Below, in pieces: positions 1 through 12,500 of a stretch of 64,000 nt of DNA. Made by a program: the position numbers and the translations under genes. Where the stretch lies: positions 81,274,001 through 81,338,000 of the forward strand of contig CP136892.1 in NCBI GenBank assembly GCA_034359265.1, written 5' to 3'. The notes below the pieces were generated by a model. The model made no database searches and was not told where the DNA came from. It saw only the letters and a program-made list of their open reading frames with translations. The number at the start of each line of letters is the position of its first letter. Within the stretch, counting starts at the first letter, position 1. Source of the DNA: Canna indica. Lineage: Eukaryota > Streptophyta > Magnoliopsida > Zingiberales > Cannaceae.

Positions 1-447
1 TAAGTCAATCTGCTTGGCCAATGTCGAAAAGTCGCGAGCTCCCACCTCACGTGGGTCGAAGCCTCTGTGTGCTTGGACGCAAAAACGTTGTTGGGCCAAA
101 TGGCCGATTGCATAAAATGCAAGGAAATGCTTGAACGAAAGCTAGAACGAAAGACAGTGTGCCCAGGCTATACCTAGGTACTATACTTGTGGAGCCTAAC
201 CCCCAAGGATACCAAAAGCACGAGGAGCATGACAAAATTCCTATGTTTGCACACCCCTCACCGTCCATGCCACGCCTAGGCAAACGAGGTTGTTTACCTA
301 GGCGTGAGCAAGAGCGGTGGGCGGGGGCGGTGTGTGAGCACGTTTTACAATGCATATTTACATGAATGCTCATGATGCAATTTTTACAATGCACGTTAGG
401 GACCGTCATGACACATACAGGACTGACAACCCCAAAGGTCCCTAACA
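1..447 (-). mobile_element. LTR fragment, related to the LTR retrotransposon at 42146-46047
   Basis: Read on the minus strand, this stretch begins at 447 with TGTTAGGGAC, the same first ten bases as the LTRs at 42146 and 45342. It later carries the same internal box (about 195-240 here), corresponding to the LTR segment near 42415-42450. Between these anchors the two sequences differ a lot, so this is a related family or an old copy. The element runs off the left edge, so it cannot be seen whether it is a solo LTR or part of a full element. Open frames here are non-coding shadows. Confidence 0.6.
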
Positions 448-960
448 GCCCGGTACATACAGTATATGTAACGGGCATACCAGACTGGTACAATCCGTTG
501 CAAGCCTTGCACCGAACAATATACACCCAAAAACTATTTCTCCAGCTGCTGGAGTGTTTTTTTCCAGCTTCCAACAATTATTTTAGTCATTTGGACTATT
601 TTCTTGTCTAGTCTTTTAATCCTATATAAAGGTCTGAAACCCCTTATTTCTCCATCTTCATCATCTAACTTCCGAAAACTCTCAAAGCTTCTGCTAAGTC
701 TCTCTCAATATCTCATTTTCTTCCTAAAACTTAATTGAAATGAACCACATAGATATTATGATGCATGCCATTCTTCAGTTTTTTAGACTTCAATTTGTAT
801 CTTTTTATGAAACTTCAAGTGTTATATTTGAATTTCTAGACTAGCAAATTTATATGTTTTATTATGAAAATTTTCAAGCACTTTAATGGAGTAATCTATG
901 AAGAACAGGATTTGGTAAAATAAAAGATATCAGTATTGTCAATACATGACCGTAGCATGT
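448..960. other. gene-free stretch with a TATA-like box
   Basis: No coding region is recognisable. A good TATA-like motif (TATATAAAG) lies near 623-631 and is followed by a CT-rich stretch resembling a plant 5' leader. It could be a promoter remnant or part of the neighbouring LTR element. The rest is AT-rich. Confidence 0.3.
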
Positions 961-968
961 GTTGGTAC

Positions 969-1771
969 CATGGTTTAAAATCTCGGTACCGGTACCGATT
1001 TCGGTCACCGGCCAAAACCGGTACCGTACCGTACCAACACACGGTACAGAAAATAGCATACCGTTTTTTTTAAAAAAATAAATAAATAAAAGAGTTAGAT
1101 ATAACTCTAATAATACATAATTGATGAATAAATGTTTAATATCAATATTCAAATGTCAAATACATGAATACAATATTTAAAAGTCATTTGGTACTCTATT
1201 AGGATTTTTCATAGATACAAGAGAATTACATTAGAATTAATACCATGTGTTGGTACGCAACAATAAGACGTACCAACACATGTTATTCATCATCTTAGTT
1301 GATGTTGCGCTACGTCTTATGTTGCGCTACGCAGAGTTTTCGGCGGAAATTTTTTAGACCCTTTGGGTTGTGGGCATGTGTCGCCCTATATTAATTCTAA
1401 TGTAATTCTCTTGTATATGTGAAAAATTCTAATAGAGTACCAAATGGCTTTTAAACATTGTATTCATGTATTTGACATTTGAATATTGATTTTAAGCATT
1501 TATTCATCAATTATGTATTATTAGAATTATATCTAACTCTAAAAAAAAAAACCGATATCATGTAATACCGGGCGGTATAATACATATACTGCCCGGTATA
1601 ATACATATACCGCCCTTACCGGGTGGTATATGGCGAAATACCGCCATATACCGCCCGGTATACATGATATACCGGGTATTTTCAAATACCGGGTATATCG
1701 AATACCGGAATCCCCAAAAACTGGTATATACCGGCCGGTATATACCGTTTCGGGCGGTTTTTTAAACCATG
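969..1771. mobile_element. hAT-like non-autonomous element, GGTACC-rich, with a nested foldback
   Basis: The ends are inverted repeats: CATGGTTTAAAA at 969 and its complement ending at 1771. Outside them lie GTTGGTAC (961-968) and GTCGGTAC (1772-1779), an 8-bp target-site duplication with one mismatch. Eight-base duplications and CA-starting ends are typical of the hAT superfamily. The subterminal zones are packed with GGTACC, CCGGTA and GGCGGTAT motifs in both orientations. There is no transposase, so the element is non-autonomous. A separate inverted repeat occupies its middle. The element at 13736-14181 belongs to the same family. Confidence 0.75.
1091..1540. repeat. foldback element nested in the hAT-like element
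   Basis: Two arms of about 152 bp (1091-1242 and 1389-1540) are imperfect reverse complements and surround a loop of about 146 bp. The loop contains a smaller inverted pair around CATGTGTTGGTAC and a direct repeat of GTTGCGCTACG. Adenine tracts flank both arms. It interrupts the GGTACC-rich part of the host element and so is probably a later MITE insertion. Confidence 0.75.
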
Positions 1772-1779
1772 GTCGGTAC

Positions 1780-2518
1780 GATATAGTACCTATAAGTGTA
1801 CTATATTGATTAATCACTGAAATTGGTACCAATACGAGATTATACACTGATTTACCGTGCATATGTGGTATTTGGGCAAATATACCAACATATAAATGAA
1901 CTATAAATTCCCTACTCACTCGAAGGTTCCAAATCCAAAAGTAAGTTGCCATATTTTTCACCATAACTCATGACACTCATGATGTGTCATATTATATAAT
2001 TAACAATAAATCAAATTATCAAACAAAGACATACATTGTAACTTATGCACTGCTAAAAATTGTAAATTATATATGAAATGATTACCACCAATGCAATAGA
2101 TTGCATCAACATTAATTCATGTTCTAAATAAGAGTACAACGCCCCTATGGAATACTTAATCTCTATGATAAAATTATATTACACAACACTTCACAACAAA
2201 GGTCTCATAGAGCAGATCTTTTATTTATTTGCAACAAGCTACATGCATCAAAAGAAATCATCCATAAACTGTAAAAGAAAGATTACCAAGAAGAGCTGGT
2301 GAGCTACTAACTAATTCAAAGAGCAACTAGAGGAGATCCAGGAATTTTAGATAGAGAATAGCATAAGGATCAAATATTTTATAAATAATAGGTATTTGTT
2401 AGAATGAACAAGAAAGGCAGAAATTATTTTTCTCCAAAGAATATATATTGCTCAACTACAAAAATATTTTTCAAACAGACATATTACCAAGCACTAGAGA
2501 AATATACTATGTTCTTAC
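1780..2518. other. AT-rich stretch between a transposon and the last visible exon
   Basis: Nothing coding was recognised on either strand. If the sorting-nexin-like gene continues beyond the left edge, this is part of an intron; it was searched for the missing C-terminal exons without success. Confidence 0.4.
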
Positions 2519-3494
2519 ATCTTGAACCCATCGAATTCCTGAAGCAATAACATCATCGCTCCTTAAGAAATGGATTTGTCTTAAAATCCAATCATCAATT
2601 GCATCTTCCATTACCAATTGCAAGATCTGTTTAGACATCCAGTATACTTGTCTTCTGCAAATACAAGAAATAAAGCTCAATGTTAGTACTTAACCCTTTG
2701 AATTACTTGTTTTTTTATTTTTCTACTTTGATCCTACAAGTTGGCATAATTTTCCAATTATAACAAAAGAAGCACTACAACTAACAAGCATGGGGGTAAG
2801 CAAGATAATACAACTATTTCAAAAGTGGATATCGGTATGGCATATGAGCAAATACATGGAGACAAGTCAGATAGGAGAAAGATACTCTTAGTTTATAATT
2901 TTATATTGCATATCATGTGAAGAAAGAGAAATGTATCATATTGATTTGATTAGTACTGCCAAGATGACTGCAAATTTTTGGTTCATTTTCTGACTGTCAA
3001 CATGAAGTTTTAGCTTAATCTTTAAATGAGTACACAAGGTTCATATGTTGGCATAACTTTAAACAGCATTCAAGCGCAACCAGTATCCAAAACCATATTG
3101 AATCAAGATCTATATCTCTTGGGTAATATTCTCACAATATGAGCCAATAAGTGGTTTGTTACAGAAATGCTTTATTAAAATGACATATGAAGTTACAGAA
3201 TAACAAGATACAACCATGTTTGGTAGAGAGCTTTCTGAAGAGCTTAGGTTTTTGAGGTTGTTTTAGATGTCATAAATTACAATCATTTCCCTACTAAAAC
3301 TTGACCCTTTTGTTGGACTAATATCAGTATTAATATATTTTCAAAAATTAAATAAAAAATAACTTGACTTTTTTATTTGAATGATAATAATAATCATTTC
3401 TCTACTAAAAATTGACCCTTTTGTTAAACTAATATTAGTATTAATATATTTTCAAAAATTAAAATAAAAAATAACTTGACTTTTTTTTATAATA

Positions 3495-3542
<48 letters not shown>

Positions 3543-6500
3543 ATTATTATTATTTATCAGTTAAATTAATTTTGGAACAGAGGCAAAATACACTCATGTC
3601 TTTATTTATTAACGTACACATTCAACTAATAGCTAATAGTTAACCGTTAATTTTACCAAATATTTGTGTACAAGTAGCTAATGCAATAAGTTGGTCAAAT
3701 AAGTTTATACAATATGCTAAGTTGCTAACCACTGCTAGCTAACGCAATAAGATCACACACATAAAGCTAATAGCTAACTTTTCAATGAAGGCCATTGTAT
3801 TCTAACAACATGAAAGCCATATCAATAGTTCTTAAGTTGTGAGTCATAACATAGGGAAACCCAGAGTAAAAGCAATGATATCTTGAAATAACATGTTTGT
3901 ATTTTCCTTTTCCTCTAAATATATTTTTTTTCTTTTCAGTCATATTATGCATGTCCAACTACTGCAAAACTGTGGCATGCTCCATTAATATCAAGATATA
4001 ACTAAACTGAGACGTGCTCAGATCTGCACAAATCAGATAAAAGAATCTTCATAAGAAAAAACAAATCATGTAATTATTATGTAAAAACACACCTTAGCCA
4101 ACCTCTCCGGTTTAGTTGAAATATTTTCTCAACCAAATTCAACACAGGCACACTCACATTTGGTGGTGTCCACTGAAAGTACAAAACAAATGAGAATAAT
4201 TAGAATGATTGACCTTCATGATAACAAATCAACAAAGATAAAAGATAGTCCAAAGAAAAGTAATACAAATAGGAAAACATCTTTCTTAAGGACTTCTTGT
4301 TTCCTATAATGCCACATCACTATCCATTTTTAACCATTACTTAACCTGCATTCTTTTTCTCAATTCAGAATATCATTTCTAATCACCCACTGGTAATCTA
4401 TCTTTAAATCATCTTTATTTGTAAACCTTCAAAATATACATAGTAGTTCAAAAAATAGATAAGTCATCAATGTTGAGGTCATTCATTTGCTAGATTTGGA
4501 TCATATCTTAACAATAAAATAAATAGGTTCATCTGATAATCAAGAACCAACCAATATAAAATTACTTAATAGTTAATACTATACCTAAATTTAATTATTC
4601 CCCAAAACTTAATTTGTGAGAGCGAGCCTTGGTGCAACATTAAGGTTGCTCCATCGCAACTTGAGAGACCAAGTTTCAAGTCCCAAAAACAACCTTTTTA
4701 ATATGCAAGGGTAAGGATGTGTATATTAACCCTCCTTAGAACACATATTGGCTAATCTTGTGCGCTGAGACCAGCCTTTTTATTCAAAACTTAATTAGCA
4801 TATAATCTAATTAGATTAAGCCTTATTGTTTATATATTGAAATTTAGCTGTGAGATCAATTTCTAAATTTATCAAATCAATGAAGCAACACAAATGATAT
4901 TTATATTTATATATGAAACATAAACTTATTCTATGTATTTAATTTGAGTTTTGCTTGTTGTGCATTAATAGAATTGGCATGAATACACAGAGTAAGAGAA
5001 TCTAGGTGTAAACCAAATGGGAGAGCTAGGAATATGGAAATGAATTTATATGCTCAAAAATAAGAGTAAAAGAAAGTTGCACCTCAGGAGGCATTCCAAG
5101 AGGATCTTCAAAAAGTTCAGAAGATACTGAAGTTTTCAAGCCATCTGAACCAATCCTTCTGAACTTCACTGAACCTTGGCTCTGCTTATATTCAAAACTT
5201 GAATAGTCATTGATTTGTTTGACAACACGAGGTGGAAAGTTTTTAGAGTTCAACTCATTATCTGAATGCCATCCGCTGTTTACAGCACTCTGGTCCTCGT
5301 CCTGTTCCTCATCTTCAGACAAGCTATGTGAAGTCTCCATACTACTATATCTAGGGATTTTTTTACTTGCATCCTCTTGATTCCAGGATAATGACAAACC
5401 CTTCTCACCTAGTGAGAGAGCAGATCCATCAGATGATGGTGACGAGCCGACAACTTTACGCATGAGACCATCAGAAACCCCTTTGAATTGGCGAACTATA
5501 TCATCCATAGCATCATCAACATTGACTGGAATGACAAGAATCCAACTGAGTTAACTCAAGGGAGCATCAGCTAAATTAAACAAGAAGGAAAATGAAGTTC
5601 CATATATTAAGAATGATCAATTGACAAGTTCTGTTAAAAACAATTAGAAGTGTGACACTTAGTTTTTCTCCATGCAGAATAACATTTTTACACGGACCCA
5701 TTTAAACTCGTGTAATTCCTTCATTCTCATGCTGAAAATTCTCTCCCCCTCCCTAAAATATATAGTAATTAACATAATTTAAACTAGCAGTTCATAATGA
5801 GGTGTCTCAGTCTTACATACAGGTCGGACTTTTCTTTATATATATATATATAAAGATATTTTGTCTTTCATTGCTCTCTCTCATGTGCATGGTTATCGAA
5901 TCGCACGATTCGGAATCGCGAATCGTGCGATCCGATGCGATTCATGCAGGCAGCGATTCGAATCGAACAGTTGAATCGCCGATTGCATCGAATCGGTGTT
6001 TGAATCTGCGATTCAACACGATTCGATTCGAATCGCCGCGATCTGTGAATCGCCGGCGTTCTTTTTCCAAAAACAGCGGCGTTTCACCTTCAACGCACTC
6101 CAAAACTCCTCCTTGCACGCGTTTCTTCTTCCTTGCACGCTCGCCAACCAGCACGCTCGCTCCCAAGCGGCGTTTCTTCCTTGCACTCGAAGAAAGCAGC
6201 AGCGGCGTTTCTTCTTCCTTGCACGCTTGCCGGCACCGCGACTGCATCTTCTCGTCGAGCTTCTTCAATCGCCGCCACCGGTCGCCTGTCGCTCCCTCGC
6301 GGTTTCTTCACTCGCCAACCAAGTCGCGAGTCGCGAGTCTCACGACTGCTACACTCTCCATTCGCCAACACAGTCGTGACTCGTGACTGCTTCCATAGTT
6401 CCATCTCTTTAACTGGCCGAGCCTTATTCAACAGTACGTGCTTCAACAGAGCCGCTTCAACAGTTCAGTTTCTTTCCCTTGTTCAATACTTCAATCCTTC

Positions 6501-9500
6501 AACAGTGCTTCAACAGTCCTTCAACAGAGTTGCTTCCCTTGGCCGAGCCTTGCTTCAACAGTTCTCTCTTCAACAGAGTTGCTTCTCTTGGCCGAGACTT
6601 TGTTTTTTTAGACTTGAGAGTCTAAAAATTTTATGTTTTTTGAGACTTTAGTGATGACTCTATGTTTTTTGAGCTTATATAATATCATTTTATTTATGGT
6701 ATGTCATATGACTCATATATAAGTAATTTTTTATGTGTCTTCTGAATCTTACGATTCGATACAATTCACGATTCACGATTCAAAATTTAGCCTCACGATT
6801 CACATTGTGAATTGCGACTCGATAACCTTGCTCATGTGTTTGCTGTAAACCTCATTTGCAGTACCTTATCCGCTTCATTGCCTACTTCACAGCTTCTGTA
6901 GTCAAATTCTTATTCTTCCCTCCTCTTTCCTCTAACCCCTTGCACTCAATTCTCTTCTCTGCTGCTAACAGTTGAGAACAATTTGTACAGGTTCCCATAT
7001 TCATATTATGATGGCTTGGCCATCAGCCTATAACTGGAATGGACCAGGACTATAACTGAAGCTCGGTATATTAAATGTCTATCTCCTCAACAGTGGTAAT
7101 AAGGGCTTATGATGGTGGATAATGAGGCCACCAGAGAAGATGTTTGCATAAGTCCAGCTAAAGTTGTTATTCTATCAATTAGTTTCAAGAGAATTCTCAT
7201 TTAGATAATTTGTTTAATCTACTTTTATTTAAACATATTTTGTCGGGATAACTTCATAAGAACATGTTGGAATGAAACTGAAATGAATCTAGAACCGCCA
7301 TTAATCATGTGTCAATTAAATAAAAGAAGAAGCCAGCCTGAAAAATCCAATCTCTTAATGACTTGTCTACTATAAAATATAAATCTTATTCTTGAGCATC
7401 AAAATAGTGATACTTTTAAGCAGCACGCTAATCACCAAAAAAAAGAAAAGATAAGCTTATACTTGAGTTACTCAAAGGATACCAGATAAGGTCAGAAATA
7501 TATTATATCAAATTATCCAACATAGGAACTGATAAACATAAAATTTTCTGCTTTGAAGATGAAACAAAATGAAAAAACAATCTAATAAAATCCAGACAAC
7601 ATCAGAAGGTCAAAATATTTAGAACAATGTTAAAAGGAAAAAGGTACTGTTTCAAAACAACAACAAACACAATGGAATTTGAATGAAGAGAGACCATGCT
7701 GAACCCTATCGCTGTGAGAAAGGTAATACAACCAATGTATGATAATAGATACTAATAAAATTAAACATAAACAGGAAATAATGAAATTAACAAGTACGCT
7801 TCATTTTCCTAAACTGAGAGGAACGTACTACATACCTGCCAGTGTTTTCATCACTGATGCGGATTTTCCATAGGAATAATTCTTCAGATATGAACAATAA
7901 ACAAAAAAAAAGAAAAGAGAATCAATATCTTGCAACAGGAAACAGAGTCTAAATTAAATTTGTGCTTCTGAAACAATAATTTCCACATTTTATCTAGGGT
8001 GATTCATACCCTTGAAGAAGCACTTAAAAAGTCCCACACTTCATGTTGCTCTGCAACATTAGCAATTGACAGTAGATCCTACAAAAGTGAGAAAGAAATA
8101 TATCGAGCTAAAAAAGAAGAGATCCAAACTAAAAGATAGGTAGGTAAAATCTTAAACATACTTGCAAATATTTGTCAAGAAGAATACAGCGCTGGTGCAC
8201 AAAATAATCATCAACGCTAGATGAAAGAAACCTCTTTGGGGGTAAATGTAATGAATAATTAGGTATATCCTTGAGATGCCGGTGCAGACGCTCAAAATTA
8301 CGATATCTGTGGACAAAAGGGTAAACAGAAAAAAGGTGAAAAAAAGAGCCTCACACATTTGATCCTTATTAATATATTTTCAGGGTTGTTACGAGATGGG
8401 CAATATTATGTCAAGCATTAACATATCAACCACTTATGAGCAGGGACAAAATTCAACCATATTATCAAGGACTTAGATTTTGATTAGTATTATTTATTAC
8501 ATTACGGTAGAAAATCCAAGGAACAGGAATGAAGGTAATCCTAACCAAAAAGTATGAAGTAGTGATATTAAGCTGCCGCTATAGACAAGGCCTATATAAA
8601 AAATATTAGATAAGAAATGCAGACCAGAAAATGCAACTATGTAGCTGACCCCAAATAGTGTTAAATTTATGCTTCTCTTCGCAAACCAAATAGTTGGGAC
8701 TTGGGATTTGCATGCTATGAATGATACAAATAGATGTTTGGAACATATGGTGTCTAAAAGATGAAGGTTAAATCATGCCTTCGTTTCACAAACCAGGTCT
8801 TGTTCTCTGCGTCGGTTACAGCAATTGAATAAACCGCAAAAGATTTTGATCCAATTTTTTCAAAATAAGCTCCAACAACCTGCAGAAATTTTTTTAAAGC
8901 GAAATATGAGAATAACGTAGAAGAACATGCCAATGTCTATCATGTTGACTACATATCTCAAGTGCACAGCAGATAAGCATGAGCAAAATTAGCTACAGTT
9001 TTCTAATAGTATGAGCTAATCATTGCCTTCATTCCCAATGAAAAGCTCAACAACAATTTGTGCAGGTAAGATATAGGTTATTAAATAAACAGAGAAAAGG
9101 CAACTGTATCTGCAAGAGAGATGTAAAAGCAAGTCGTATGAGAAAATAAAATGTACAGATCAAATAGTACCATGAGTATTTTTTAAGTTTTAACTACCAT
9201 TGCCACGATGAGAGCTGAAGACAGTAATAGCATGAAAAAATTATTTAGGTTTCAAAAATCTATTTGTCACAGGATTTCCAAATTAATATTTTTCACAATA
9301 GTAGCAGTGATCATGAGCCAGTGCCAAGTCAGTGCAGATAAGAGCATTGCCATGCCATCCAGAATCTCGGAACATAGTGTTGATAATTTGATATCATATT
9401 TCATAAAATGTGCAAGTTAGGAGGACAGCAATAAGACCATGAAATAACTATCAAAATAATTTGAAGCACTAAATTCTTTGAAAAAGAATTGTAAAGTTGC

Positions 9501-12500
9501 AACAAGAAATATTCACCCTGCATTTGATCTTAGGAACATGCAAGGATCCTTCACCAGGAGTATCCACTCCAGAAATTTGCTCTTCCTTGTCTCTGACAAC
9601 ACCTAGGTGACGATTCTCCATGGAATTATTATTTTTGTCACTGTTAATCGTAGATGTTGTATCCATGTCAGGATTGCTTCTAGATCGTTTAAGTTGAAGG
9701 TTCATACTTTTATCTGATTTTCCAGCATTTTTTTCATTCTCAGCACTGTGCTCCTTCTCTGGATCATAGGAAACATGACGCACATTGTTTACTATACCAT
9801 GCATTAAGTGAACCATATAGTTCTCATCTATACCTTTTATGCTTTCACTCATGTCGGCCACTAACTCTTTCCCTGCAGTGGCTGCTTGGACAGTGGAGCT
9901 AGTGAATCCTGAAGAAGTGTTCACTGATCCAGGTAATGTCCCTGCTTTTATCAGTTTGGCAGTCTTCTTTTGATAGTTTCTTCCTTTAGTCCACATATTT
10001 TCCAGATTTTCAGGAGCAAGAACTTCAGTTCGCCTTTTTGTAGTAGCATCCAGTAGCATGGCCCAATCTGCTGGTCGAGGTGGTAATACATTTGTGTTGT
10101 CGAGTTCAGAACCATCTGTTGATTTTCCTCCACTATTTTGAACTAATATCAATTGAGAGGAGATACTGGAAGGTGTTTTTCTTGACTCCCATTGACTACC
10201 TTGAGGATTCTGTTCAGATTTTGTAGTAGATCTATCAGATTTTACCTCCATGTTGCTGTTATCATTGTTATTCAGAAACATATATTCAATCAATTCATTG
10301 ATATACCTGAAAAAGTAATAGCTGCACAAAGTTAACCCTTCGCATGATGAATTGAGAGGCTATTACTGCAAAGGTTTACAGTTATGAAGGATTATGAAGT
10401 TGCAGCTTTATATATACAAACATCACAGGTGAAGCATTAAGTGTCACTTATCATTAAAATTATGTCCCTGTAGTAGCAAAAATATGGAGATAATTCTTAA
10501 TGGCGACAATAAAATCAGCAGCAAATTGACACCATAAATTTATGTTACAATAAGTTCTCTTAGCAAATATGAGGATAATTTTCAATGGCAACCATAGCAT
10601 CAGCAGCAAATTGGCTGACACCATACAAACAATTTTCGTTCACACAAGTGCTCTTAGCAAATTACAGAAACACTTTTTACCAAAGAAATAATAGAAATTA
10701 GCAAAAATTATCAGCTTACCCAGGGCTGGCAAGCTTCATGACAGGTTGCACAACCAGGCAGGTCAACAGCTCTCGGCTGAAACAACGGACTAATGGGCAT
10801 TGAGCCTCTCGTGGTTTCAAAGCTACAGCTAAAATTCCTCCAATGATACGTTGAAGTACCTAGAAACTAACAATGAATAAACCATCGCTTGTTGGATATA
10901 AAGGTGAAAAAAAAAAGAAATTTCAACTTGATAATTGTACCTTGTATTCACTCTCTGGTGAAAATAATGCAGGGTGAAGTTCCTTGGAAGCCATTAGATG
11001 ATGCTTCAATCTCTCATCCCGTTCTTCGGAAGATAAAGTTATCATAATGTTCGCACCTATCTCAGCCTGATTTTTCCTGAAAAGATCAAGTTGGTTTCCT
11101 ATCAAGTCAACAAGATCCCTGCAGGAGTAAGACCAGATTGCATTAGTTGCTCAAAGCTATGACAAAAAGTTAATGAGAAATTGATGGCGACCAACCAAAA
11201 GTACTTCAAACGAACCTAGTTAACAAGTCGACAAGGTTGATCTCTTTAACTCTTCCTGATATTTCACCTAACATATCAAGTATTAAAGTGCGTATTAAGT
11301 CTGGACCTTCCTTGTCAGGTGTTATAGATGAATACCACAAATTTACAACAAAGTCCTGCAAAATTTTGTTAATAAATTCCTCAATGGCAGCCTCAACAAC
11401 AGGTGAGTCAATTTTCCTCCTCCATCTTGAAGTGGGAACCACAGTAGAAAGACGAGAATCTTCAAGATGTAATTGCTTCTTTTCCAAATGGGACAAATAT
11501 GTTGGCTTAGGAATTGGGCGCATCCTCCAACGGAGCTCAACCTCATAAGAGAGGAAACGGAAGGCCACAAGTATAAGGACTGATATGGGAATATTTGTCA
11601 ACATAGATTTGCTTGTGTCTGCACAAAAAAAAAAGACTATCCAATGATGCAAAGAAAATTGCCTATGATATCATTATTATAGCAAGAAGAAGACAAAAAA
11701 GCCAAATATACATGAAATGGTGACAATCTTGTATTCGTAATGTCAAATAAACTCTTTCCAAAACCTTTATATTTGCAGTCTTCCTATTCAACATATAATA
11801 CCAAGTTTTATACCCTAATATAACTTGCTCTACAAGGTCATAAATCATAACTGCAAGAAAACTTTGTTCTGATGGCATTCATCCAATATCTGCATCTGAA
11901 TAATGGTCAAAAGATAATTTCAGTTTCACTGTTCTAGGTAGGTTGCAAAGCATTCCTCCATGGTGTATGCAATTCACATATGATATTGTCTTGAATTTTT
12001 AATCAATGAGGCTTCAATTGGAATTAATTTGAAATTTGAATGGAGAAACATTTAAAAGCACCTAAATGTACTTGAGAAAAAACCAATTATTTTTTCACTC
12101 TGAAGTCTGAGCTTAGTCCATTTAAAATTGGAAAGTAATTAGGGTTTCCTCAAGTTCACTCAGTTCAGTTTATCTTCCATCACTAACTTTTTTCCACACA
12201 GCCTGTCATCCCACCCAATACAAAACAAACCCACCCACCCCCACCCACACACACACACCCACCCACATACACACAATTGCATCATGCACTGTGTTTGGCA
12301 AGAAGGTCAGTGAAACTTTGAAAATCAATGCAGCATTACTATGATAGAATGAGGAATAAGAAAAAGGGTAAAGAATAAAAGTTTATTAAAAGATAAGTTC
12401 ATTTTCACTGCATTTTTCTGTAGTTCTGAGCTTCTTAATGGCTTTTGTAAAAGATACAGCTTGGATCCTATCAGCAACCAACTTGACATGATTTTCCCTA

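Noticed and set aside
1539..1964. A 141-residue minus-strand open frame
   Set aside because: It lies across the GGTATA-rich end of the hAT-like element and its flank; repeated VYVLYRAVYVLYR-type residues reflect the DNA repeat.
5942..6651. Overlapping open frames on both strands in the GC-rich middle of the hAT-like element
   Set aside because: Frames overlap on both strands, are low in complexity and match no known domain; treated as transposon interior.
9208..9420. Plus-strand frame of 70 residues
   Set aside because: Located in an intron of the sorting-nexin-like gene on the opposite strand; no domain.
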